Assembly (NCBI GenBank): GCA_963965975.1
Contig: OZ014419.1
Coordinates: forward strand, 1,736,001-1,800,000
Direction: 5' to 3'
Source: Xestospongia bergquistia
Lineage: Eukaryota > Porifera > Demospongiae > Haplosclerida > Petrosiidae
Length of the DNA stretch: 64,000 bases
Of the stretch, positions 11,926 through 23,400 are shown piece after piece; the first letter of the stretch is position 1; each line of letters starts with the position of its first letter. The notes under the pieces were generated by a model. It worked only from the letters and a program-made list of their open reading frames with translations, was not told the DNA's origin and did not search any database. A program made the translations under genes and the position numbers.

Positions 11926-13667
11926 ATATTATTTTGTCGAACTAACTATTAATATGTGCTGAACTTTTGTTAGTAGAATGTTAGTACAACTCTTAGTTTG
12001 TGTAGTAATTGAAGTCTGTTATTACAGTAACTATTGTATACAATATGTTATTATCATTGTATATATAAGAACCAAAGTAAAACATCTATGATAATGTTGA
12101 TACATATAAGTGTTTACTTGTTTAATTTAATTTTGAAAATTCTGTTTAAATAGTTAATTGCAATGAATAAATTTCTCTATATACATTATTTTGAGAACAG
12201 TTACATATCAACTAGGCCCTATACATGAATGTACAGTAGTTAAATACCTGATATGTAGATTACTACTGATACATCTAGGTAATATAATAAGTATGAACAT
12301 AAACTTTAATCTTGTGTTTTCTTATAATGTATTTTCTTTGTTAGTAGACGTTAATGACTATAAATAAACAACAAAAATGTAAACAACACTGTAAATTGAT
12401 TTGTATTCTATGTGTACATACTATTTAATGAACAATTCTTGTTGTAAGTCCCTTCAAAATGGACCTACAACATCCACTACAAATGCATTGTCTGATCCAT
12501 TTAGAAGTAGTAATGTTATATACAATTCTACCTTCTTCAAAACAGACTTAAAATAAGATAAAACAATGTTGTTGTGCGTGTGCATATATACCTCATCCAG
12601 GCAACAGTGGATCATATGATAAAATATCTGACTACTGTTCAGAAGATCCTTTCTGACTGCCATCTCTGTGTAAAATATACCTTACCTTCAAGATCTCTTT
12701 GCTATGTCTGTTAGTGCTACAATACTATGTGTGGAGTAATCATCATGATAATTATAAAACACAGTCCAAGAATACATCAATAAACCAATAGTGGATTTTC
12801 TGGATGGATGACATAACCCAATAGTAAAATCATAGTAAAAAACCATTGGAAAGAATTTAAAAAACAACAGTTGAAATAAGAATATTTTCCTGTGATATCT
12901 ACAGTCATTTATACAAAATGCACCAGAACATTATTAGTTTGGTCTTCATATATATATTATTGTTAGACATCCTTCAAACAGTCAGTTATGACAACCAGCT
13001 ATATCATGATATTTATTTTACTACATACATATACACATACCACTTTCAACTGGAAATCCCTTTTTCAAGACAGTGCTACAATATAAGAATATTTTCTCTT
13101 ACAACTATATTTCATTAACATAAAAAGAAATCTGTAACATACCTCAATTCTTGTTATAATCTCCATTACATGGTGTGTAATTTTAATACATCAATTTGTT
13201 ATTTCAAATTCATTTCATTTATTAGTTATGTAGTGGTGAATAGGATAGATCTACAATGTACACACATAATGATTTCCTCAGTTTTAATTATATAGAATAA
13301 TTGTTGATAACATTGTACAAGTAAGCATCCATAATTATATAATTATAACATGGATTCTATTAAAATTCAATTCCATGTATGGTATACCAGATAGTTAGTT
13401 AATATATGCTAGTACATTAATTGTACAAACATTACATATCTGATGGTGTTTCTCAGTAAATACTTGCATTATAGCTAGTTTTAGTGTGCCTATACTCATC
13501 TCTAGTAAATCCATGTGTGTTTTCCAAAACTCAATAAATATACTGAACAACCTGCTAATATATAGTATGATATACAGTCATACTCATGTATGAAACTCAT
13601 ATAACAAATTCATATATTATAAAGCATCCTATATTTATTCATTAGTTGATGTTACCTTTTATAATTA
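11926..13667. other. 3' flank of R1
   Basis: The sequence is nearly identical to the flanks of R3 (34670-36404) and R4 (46890-48630). An AATAAA signal lies at 12166-12171, about 240 bp after the stop, and is the likely poly(A) site. Around 12700-12750 a short plus-strand piece resembles the transmembrane exon (GTGCTACAATACTATGTG). Minus-strand exon-like sequence at 12454-12670 is listed separately. Confidence 0.55.
12454..12670 (-). other. Minus-strand exon-like pair, unknown product
   Basis: On the minus strand, TTTTACACAG looks like an acceptor before an open piece encoding MAVRKDLLNSSQIFYHMIH. It ends at GAG with a GTATAT donor. After 45 bp ending in TTATTTTAAG, a second open piece encodes SVLKKVELYITLLLL and continues to a TGA. 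The same arrangement occurs near 35189-35410 and 47416-47635. In the latter a GT repeat has grown inside the proposed intron, which would disturb a continuous frame but not a spliced one. I recognise no family. It may be a remnant of an unrelated gene carried in the unit. Confidence 0.35.
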
Positions 13668-14345
13668 ATCATGTTCTAATAATATTCTATCTTTCTCCTC
13701 TACTTTCATCTATGCTGCTAGTAATGGTCTTCTTACATCATCAGAGATAACAAATGGAAAAAGATTTCAGTCCAGGAAGAAACACAACTCTAATAGTTAA
13801 TAGACAACAATTAACAACAATCAATGAAATGAAGGAATCTTGTAGTAATAGTATTAATGGCGAAGTTTTGACAGGATTGTTCTTCATTGGTTTTGTTACT
13901 GCTATCCTGTGTGTAATGATTGTTATAATATTTATGTGAGTTTAAACAGTGTCAATATTATTGATAGATTTACTGAGTTAGTATGTTAGTATGTCAGTAC
14001 CTTTTCATTCTATGTAACCTTATTGCATCAGATTGACATTATTGGAGCTTTAATTAGTGAAACATTTGAGAGTTGAGGATACATATAGTGGTATTAATTT
14101 AAGTGTCTTTGACTTAAATTGTATGTCTTACAATTGTATATTCTTACTTGTATTAGGTAGCATTATTATTGGATATTATCATGTCTTAAACCTCAAGTGT
14201 TTAATTTTTAATTTGCATATCATTTCATCACTTCTATAGTATATTTATTTTAAAATTAAGAAAGACAAAGGGCACTCCTACACAAAAAGAGGATGTACAT
14301 TATGATACTAAGGCATGATCTATGTCTTTGTTATCTGAAGAAACT
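13668..14345 (+). pseudogene. 3' fragment of a second receptor type (membrane-proximal, TM, short tail)
   Basis: From about 13668 to 13935 the sequence matches the second half of the R-gene membrane exon: a Ser/Cys-rich segment, then LTGLFFIGFVTAILCVMI as a transmembrane helix, ending in a GT donor. A tail exon starts at 14240 after TATAG and encodes LKLRKTKGTPTQKEDVHYD, then a TGA at 14316-14318. No signal peptide, SRCR or Ig exon precedes it, and the first part of the membrane exon is missing. The fuller relative is at 48640-49692. It looks like the stump of a paralogue whose tail had one tyrosine and no ITAM. Confidence 0.7.
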
Positions 14346-16332
14346 TCACCAAGCTAGAATAACTATGAGACAATCAACATCCATTTTGGAATTGTTAATT
14401 TATTAACTTTATTGTTTTGTTTCCCTAACCAATACTAGTACAATCAGAACCTTTTTCAAAGTTTGTGTATCTTTGCTTACTATTATTGTTGTTAGTTTAT
14501 AAAAATATCCCTTTATAACATGTACACAGTTGTGTATTTGATTCCAGCAGTGATCAACTCAAGTTAATTATACTATGGTTGCTAAAATGATGACTCTTCT
14601 ATTTTATCCTGTGGCTGACCCACTATACTCACTTGATTATAAAGTTATATGATTGATATTGTAATATAAGTGATTAGATTAGCTGTGGTGTTCTAGTCTT
14701 TTGTCTTGATTTGGAAGAATTGAATTCAGTTATGACAATAACTTCCTAGACAACATTGATAATATCAAGTACCTAGGAACGATATTATACAGCTATTACA
14801 GATAATTGATCCTGATAGAGTAAAGTAAGAAAAAAGAAGTGCTTTAGAGGCAGAGTTTATCAGAATAATTAAGGTATCTGTATGTATGTAAAAATTATCA
14901 TATTTGTAGGGACTAATTTATTTATGGCTTGTAGACAGCATGATATGTTGCCCCAATATGACTAATTGTGCTTCCATGGATTGGTTAATAAACTATCATG
15001 TTAAAATTACTTAAATGCGTTGTTTGTATTGTTTCTGTAAGAAGATAATGTGGCTAAACCTATCACCTAGAAACTACAATCCTCATGTAGTGTCAAGATG
15101 TTTCTTGTAATGTATTAAAGAACATGGTGGTATTGGGATTATTATATATATATATTTATATTGTTTGTCTTGGTTTATCTTTCAATTACAGGTGGTCCTA
15201 TGCATGTATCTCTGCTCTGATTATGGCACTAAAATTATGTGATTGTATCTCTTCTGATTGCATTCTACCTTAAAAACAAATCATCACTAAAAGAGCATTC
15301 ATAAATACATGTGCCTCTTCAAAATCTAATGTGGTAATAGATTAAAATCAATCCTTTACAATTATTACATCCTCTTAGAAAATTGAAGGATAGTGGTCAC
15401 AATTTTGGCATCATACAAGTTCATGGTAGATAGATAAATTTAAGGTAGAATAAACATGTATTTACAATGACAAATAGGTATACATTTAATTTTGTAGGAG
15501 CTAAAACAAACTAACAACTTTGACAATTCCATCCTACACAAGTAAAATTAATGGATGTCTTGTTTTATTTAAACTAATTACTTTCACTTAAGGTTATAGT
15601 TTACAACATTGCCCATTTGATAGCCCAAGAGAGGTATGTCCAAGTTGATGAATGACTGGAATGGTCATAAAAATCTATGACAACTAAATGTATCATTGCC
15701 ATCTGACATTCCAAATAATAATAAATTTTGACATGATCAGTATATGGTAAGTACATTTATTTGTTAATTTTATACTTTCTTCATCTGATCATAATTATAA
15801 TCATGATGGTATGTCACAACTATTAAATATTAAATTTATGTACATCCAATTTTTATGGGTTTATGGAATGATGCATGGAAGTACACCTACACCATAAATT
15901 ATTGCACCTAATTTAAAAGTCCTACCTGATACCATGATTAGGGAGAATTTTTAATTAGTACATAAAGAAATACACAAGAAGTTTACGTTTTCATTATCAT
16001 AAATTTAAACTATTACTAACATCAAAAGGATAAGTGAATTCAAACACAAACAATATCAGTGATATATTTTTGCACCTGTGTTATTATGTAAGGATGATGT
16101 AATTGCCTACTATCTTGTTAGCATTTTTCACATTGAGATGACATTAGCCATTCTTATGTTAGCTTCATTTTTAGAAAATGTTTTTACTTACTTATTACAT
16201 AAAATTTTCAAGTCCTAAACAATTAAAGTAAAAAAATGGTGCACCACTATAAAAACTGATTGATTGATCTAATCAATATATAGTTAATACAGGTTGCAAG
16301 TATGTAACAAATTATTTGATACAAACTAAAGT

Positions 16333-16423
16333 AAACATCATATTGTTTTCATTCCTAGCATACTATCAGATTAATTGTTTAGTCAATTTGATAGTATGTT
16401 AGGAATAAAACAACATGATGTTT
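16333..16423. repeat. Near-perfect foldback hairpin (type A)
   Basis: Arms of about 37 bp (AAACATCAT...ATTCCTAGCATACTATCA and TGATAGTATGTTAGGAAT...ATGATGTTT) flank a loop of about 18 nt. Transcribed RNA would fold into one long stem. An almost identical copy is at 61813-61903, a weaker one at 3689-3774 and a rearranged one at 53690-53812. It is probably a short foldback transposable element. Confidence 0.8.
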
Positions 16424-16567
16424 ATACTTTACTTGTAACCTATATATTGGTTAAATCAACCAATCAATTTTTATGGTGATAAATGTTATTATTTGAATAA
16501 AACATTAGTATATATCGGTATATTGATTACAACTATTCACCTATATAATATTGAGAAGTAGGATGTA

Positions 16568-16569
<2 letters not shown>

Positions 16570-16602
<33 letters not shown>
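16570..16602. repeat. (AT)n microsatellite
   Basis: A pure AT run at the position where unit 1 has the AC/AT run. Confidence 0.9.
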
Positions 16603-16604
<2 letters not shown>

Positions 16605-16648
16605 TTAGATTGTGCACTCTGCTAAAATTAAATATATTATTTCAACAA

Positions 16649-16816
16649 CTAATTTGTAGCTTACAAGGTGGATTACTATGGAATCCAAAATTCATGTGAA
16701 TTACTCCTTGTACAAATTATTGTGTTGTAATATTACAACATAATAACAAATTAATTTACAGTACTGATCATGAGTTCTAGATTCCATAGTAATCCACTAA
16801 TGTAAGCTACAAATTG
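16649..16816. repeat. Inverted-repeat element (type B)
   Basis: This copy of the MITE-like element at 4049-4212 has both ends: TTTGTAGCTTAC on the left and GTAAGCTACAAA on the right, with GGATTACTATGGAATC and its reverse complement inside. Confidence 0.75.
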
Positions 16817-17669
16817 ACTGTTATAATAATTGATTAATTAATTTTTACAGTGATATAATATATATAACAATAATGATGACATGTGTAACACGAGATTGTG
16901 CACTCTACTAACAATATAAATTTATGATAGCATTAATATAACTTATAGTGACCATGATGTTACATATAACAGCTTTTTGGTATGGGAGATACTCCAATTG
17001 CAAAATTAATACCTTTAGGTTCTATAGTTTAGGGTTAGGGTCTATGATATAGTATTAACCTAGTCTAGTGATCATGAACTAGCTCCTCTTCCTATTGATA
17101 AGCTGACAGGCAGAGGAGATTCTAAAAGTAAACTCGACTTACTACCCATGCATTGAAATGTGGAGTAGTACTGTAGTACCAAAGTTGTCATAGTGTTATG
17201 AATATAGCCATATCAGTCAAATTCTTTACTTATGTGTTTTTATGCAAGCTACCATGAGTGATATTTAAAGTTTAATGAAAGTAACATTGTAAATGAGAGA
17301 GGGAATAGATTTGGATGTATACATATAACAGCTGGCCAAAAATTTGGGGTGTAGGAGAGTTAGATAATGAACCAAAAAATAGATTTAAGATGTCTTAGTA
17401 GGCTATGGTTTGATTACAGTTTGATTTGTACTTGGCACAAATGTGTGGAGAACCATTTTTCTTAATAGAGTGAAAGAGTGAGTTTCTTTTTCAAAATGTT
17501 TAATGTGTAGGAGTTATTAAGATTTGAGTTATAGATGATAGCTATTGAGATGTATGACAGATATGGCAGTTGTAGTTTCATCACACTATGACATCTTTGT
17601 GGTGCTGGTCCACATTACACACATTCCAATAAGAAGAATTCGCTTCAGGATGTATGGGTCAGTTCTTAT

Positions 17670-17692
17670 AACGTGACGTTTTACGTCACGTT
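17670..17692. promoter_or_regulatory. CRE-like palindrome upstream of R2
   Basis: Arms AACGTGACGT and ACGTCACGTT with a TTT spacer, about 195 bp before the R2 start codon. The flanking block, with its CCTCTCATCC and TTCTCAACGGAT motifs, is also shared with the other receptor promoters. Confidence 0.65.
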
Positions 17693-17887
17693 ATTGTTTT
17701 CTTCTCGTTACACTTGGCGCCAGCTTATTAAAAAGGAGGAGGGGCTAGCTCGCTAGACTAAGTATTAATTTTTCCATTACAGTATTCATTTCTCTGTGCC
17801 GTACAAATAACCACTGCATGCGTACTTAAACATCAGAGGCCCTCTCATCCTTCTCAACGGATAGAAGTAGTCTAATCATAAGTAAAG

Positions 17888-20427
17888 ATGTGGCATTCAT
17901 CAGTTAAGGTAAATAGACATTATATATAATATCATGACCACTAACTTATATTAATTATTGCTATTATAAATTATTACTGTAAGTAGAGAGTACAAACTCA
18001 TTATATATATGTCATCAATATTATTATATATCACATATTTAACTTTTAATCTTATAAATAGTAAATACGCTTTTACTATTTATATGTTGTATATGCTTTC
18101 CAATTGTATATGCTTTCCAATGGATAGATGTCAATATACAGTGAACGAAGACATTACAACTCCTCAGAGTCTAGCATCCTAATTCACAATATTATAAAGA
18201 TGAAAAATTATAGCCAATATACCTAGGTGTACTTGTGTCTTATTCTAATAATAATTCCATTTATATTTTTACTTTAAGGGGCCTGGATTTTTAATATAAT
18301 TTCTTAACCATGAATGTCTAGTTTAGGAATTCTTAATATAATTATCAGTCATGCAAAGTCTAAAATATAATCCCTAAAATGACATTTTTGTGTTGAGGAT
18401 AATTTGTGTACTTACTTTAGTTGAAGAATTGGATATTAATATTTCTTATGTCACAGCTGTACTGTGTAAAAGGTAAGAAGATCATTAACATAAATTGTGT
18501 TGCTATATTTTCTCTTTATATTGAATAAATCTAAATATTAAAAGTTATGTAATAAGATACTTACACTATGGGAGAAGTAGCTGAATAGTTCACTAATGTG
18601 TTTTGTAAAGGAATTTTGAAAATTCTGATACTATGTCTGTTTTCATAGCACTTACAGTAGAAGCTATGGTATGCTGTTTATGTCAAAGGTTTTTAATGAT
18701 TATGGAAGTGGTATTATCAGTATTATAATATATTTTATACTGTTACTAGACTAATCCCAACCTTCCTAAACCTTAATCCTAAACATTTGACTGTACATTC
18801 CACAGTCAGTAATAAAGTATTCTCATTATCATAATTAATATTAATTTTGACGCCAGAGGTACGTCATAGAGGCTAATTATGGTTTCCAATTAGCTATATC
18901 TATTACTAGTTTAATTTTGTCAGTGAAGGTATGCAGCCTCGTACCCAGGCTTTCGTGAAAGCCTGGTAATTACTGCTTGCGCATGCGCGTAATTACTTTA
19001 ATTTTGCAATATAGTGACATCATAATTACAACCTTTTAAATTAACGAATAAATGGACTGGGTTTATATTGATAATTCACTACACGAGTTTAAGCATGGCT
19101 AGTCGAATTTGTCGGTTGTAAATGGAATAGCGTCAAACTTGGGTATGAGGCTATGAAGGTATGCAGTGATTATGACATTTGTCACATACTATAAAATACA
19201 AATGGAGATACAAATAATATATGTACATGATACTGCATAAACCTAAACAATTATATAACAATTAAACAATTACTATAGGACTGTTGAATATACTAAGAAA
19301 TAAATAATTCACAAAATTATATAACTAATTGTAAAAATTAACCTAAGATTCTTTTATTTGATGACTGGATAGTTGACAAAACTATGAGAAACTACTCAAA
19401 AACATTTTTGAGTTAGACAAATTAAAATCATTGATCACAGTTCAAAGTGCTCACAGTCAAAGTAATAATATTCATTGATTGTTATGAATGTTGGTGGATA
19501 TTGTAAGTAGCTAATTAAATTCAGCATGCTAAAAAGATGTTTACAACAATTGATTAAAACTGTGAAATGGACACACACATATATAAACATGTACAAAAGG
19601 GCAAATCTCTATCAGAAACCACCTCCAGCAGTTATAGCATGCTAGGTAGAAAAAATCTATGAATGTCCAATTTATGTACAACATCTTTTGATACAACTAT
19701 TGATATCTTATTTTAATAATCTTAATTGGTCTTATTTTCAAGGTAGTCACATTGTCTTATATGTATGCACTCATCATTAAACTTTTTGACCTCTCTATTT
19801 GTCTACATCAGGTACTTTTAATGTCAACTGTGAACATGGATCTTTAAGGTTAGTAAACGGAGGTTCTGCTAATGAAGGAAGACTGGAGATTTGTATAAAT
19901 TTTGTTTGGGGCACAATATGTGATAACATTTACTCTTCTGACACTAACAATGCTAAAGTGGTTTGTAGACAATTGGGATATGAAGTGGATGGAGGACAAA
20001 GTGAGAAGAAAATATCATTTCTAAATTTTAATACTTAATAGCTCTGACATATTATACAAATGCATATTATGGACAAGGTAGTGGACCAATATGGTTGAAG
20101 TACCTCCAGTGTACTGGTACTGAGAGTAACTTATTGGAATGTCCAAGAGGATATGATATTGGCAATCCTTATGGCTGCTCTCACTCTGAAGATGTTAGTG
20201 TGGTTTGTCCAGGTATAGATACTATACTACTAATCACATAATTATTATAATTTTATATTCTAGTTAACTCCTGTACAAAAGGTGATGTTCGTCTCACTGA
20301 TGGACTGGTACCAAATGAAGGAACAGTTGAAGTGTGTTATAATGGAGCTTGGAATTCTGTGTGTGATAGTGGTTGGGACTATCAAGAAACATTTGTAGTC
20401 TGTAGACAGTTAGGTCTTCCAGCAACA

Positions 20428-20461
<34 letters not shown>

Positions 20462-23400
20462 TATCACTTGAAGTTTGGTATATATAGGTGCAGAGTATTT
20501 GTCATATAACTCCTTTGGTACTGGACATGGAATACCGACACTAAGTAACTGGAGATGTATTGGAAATGAAACAAATTTATTAGACTGCCTTTATACTAGT
20601 GATTCAACTTGTTTCTCATATCATGGTGTTTACCGTAGAGCAAGTATCAGATGTATGGGAGAGACAGTAACAGGTAATACATGATTTTATTGAATATTTT
20701 ATCATTTTTGCACACAGACAGCTGTACAAGTGGTTCTATGCGTCTTGTCAGTGCTAATGGTCCTAATCAGATTGAGGGTAGAGTAGAATACTGTAGTAAT
20801 GGAGTATGGGGGACTGTATGCAGTAGGGGGTTTGATGTAAATGATGGAAAAGTTGTCTGCAGGAGATTGGGTCATCAGGAACCACGTAATTTAAGAGGTA
20901 CATTGGACTATGATAGCTTTCTTTGTTTTATACAGGTGTACTGATATTTAGAAACTATGAACAAGGATCAGGTCCTATCATTTTTGAGAACCTTGGTTGT
21001 AATGGAAATGAGTTTACTTTGAATGATTGTAGTTTTAGCTCATGTCCTTATGATTACACTCCATCTCCATGCTATGTTGTTGAAGTGAGGTGTATGGAAA
21101 AAAAAGGTTTTTTTCTGTTATATATCACATCATTCAACATACTTTCATAGTTTTCACTGGTTGTACTCATGGTAACATTAGATTAGTAAATGGTTCCACT
21201 CCACATGAGGGAAGAGTAGAAATATGTATCAATGGAGAATGGGGAACTGTCTGTGGTACCTCTTGGGACAGAAGAGATGCTCAAGTTGTCTGTAGACAAC
21301 TGGGATATGTCCCAACATGTAAACTAGTATTCATTAGTATATACATAATATTAACTGTGGATATTATAGGGGCATCATTTTATACATCATCACAATTTGG
21401 AGATGGAGACTTACAACAACTTACTGGGAATATCCAATGCACTGGTTCAGAGACATCTTTACTGTCATGTAGTCCTCAATGTAATCCTACTTCATCCTGT
21501 TATTATGGTCATACTGCTGGAGTTAGATGTTATAGTAAGACAATGTTAATATAGTGACGTAGACATGTTTTAATTCAGACTCTACATACTGTACTGAAGG
21601 AGATGTCAGACTAGTTGGAGGAAATAGTCCAAATGAAGGAGATATACAAATATGTAGAAGTGGAGTCTGGGGATTTATATGTGATAACCGCTGGCAATAC
21701 ACAGGAAATAGGAATGTTGCATGTAGACAACTTGGATACTCTAACAGCAACTGTAAGTTTAATGCCCACCAAAATATTATTTAGATTTAACTATTCTTCA
21801 TTTGAAGGGCATGCTTATAGTCGGTATTCATTCTTTGGAGGAAGTCAAGACATTGCACCATTAGTATGGGATAGAGTTAATTGTGGAGGTAGTGAAACAT
21901 CTCTAACTCAATGCTCAAAGTATTACTATGGATATATAAGAACATGTACACAGACTGCAGGAATCTATTGTGCAGGTCAAATTTTGCTACTATACTAACA
22001 GTAATTAAATTTCTTTATATCTACAGATGTAGTCAACTGTACTAATTGGTCAGTTCGTTTAGTAGATGGAGAAAGTGATAATGAAGGAAAAGTTGAGATA
22101 TGTATAGATGGAATATGGATGACAACAGAGGCAAATTATTGGTCTTATTCTCATGCTAAAATTGTATGTAGACAACTTGGATATTATGACAAATGTATGA
22201 TACATTTGAGCCAAATTATAAAACAAGTCATTATCATTTACACTGTAGGGTCAGTTGCTATCAAAGATTTGCTTTGGAAAACTAAAAGTGAAAGAGTTGG
22301 GTATCGTTATTTATTTTGTATTGAAGATGAAACATCATTGAGTCATTGTTTATATCATAACCCCTCTAATCGTTTGAACTATTGGTACAATGAGATTAGA
22401 GCAGGTGTGGAATGTCAAATGAAATCACAGTCAGGTGTGATATTACACTAATATATCTATACTATATATAATAATATTTTTTATTATTACTATATATTGT
22501 TTTACAGAGTCATGTACAAATGTTAAAGCTATTCGTTTGGTTAGTGGTAGTCAATCAAATGAAGGTAGAGTTGAGATATGTCTAGATGGATACTGGGGTA
22601 CTCTGTGTAGTAATGGATGGGATGAACAAGATGCTCTAGTAACATGTAGACAAGCTGGATATCAAATATTAAGTGAGGAATTCACTAGTTAATGAAGTGA
22701 CCAATATCTTCTATATATACAGGAGCTATTCCAATGTATGGTGCATTCTTTGGAAGAGGAGTTGGACCAGTTCAAATGACATCTGTTGGTTGTCATGGCA
22801 ATGAGAACAGTTTAACTCAGTGCTATTATATGAGTGGTATAGGAGTAGATAATTGTTATCATGGTAAAGATGTAGGAGTCATTTGTTTAGGTAAAAAGTA
22901 AGAAAATCAATATAATGATATTTTCTTTAATGCAATAGATTCTCCTGTGTTCTATAATGTCACTATATCATTGAGTTCAAACCAGTCCCCTGTAGCTATT
23001 GGTAGTAATGTGACACTTCATTGTAATGTTTCTCCAAGTCCCCCTATTAACACTACTTATCAATGGAGGACCACTGTGTCAGGAGTTATATTATCACAAC
23101 CAACTTCTACCTATTCAAATGTAACATTGACTGTCCCTACAGGACATACACAACAAGGGAATTACTACTGTATTGTTAAATATAATGGAGCAACATTAGG
23201 GAGAGGACAAACTCAAATTACTGTTAAAGGTAATAAGTCATAGCTATTTTCATTATAACTATCATTAATTCTTGAATAGATCTTCTTAATCCTGTTGGCA
23301 ATAAAGTAAAATCTACTATTATTGGGTCTAATGTCAACTTCACAGTTGATATAACTGATAGCTTTATTACTGACTATTTTCGTGAACTCAACTGGTATCA

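Larger units (their letters stand above)
14407..17669. other. Unit-2 spacer with transporter remnant; no live gene
   Basis: The stretch repeats bases 1 onward, but the minus-strand transporter is gone: after the copy of bases 1-110 the sequence jumps to the equivalent of about 2010. A short remnant of the plus-strand transporter copy follows at about 14575-14765 (GCTAAAATGATGACTCTTCT and onward). The rest parallels 2640-4927 and carries the type A and type B elements. I see no coding exon. Confidence 0.6.
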
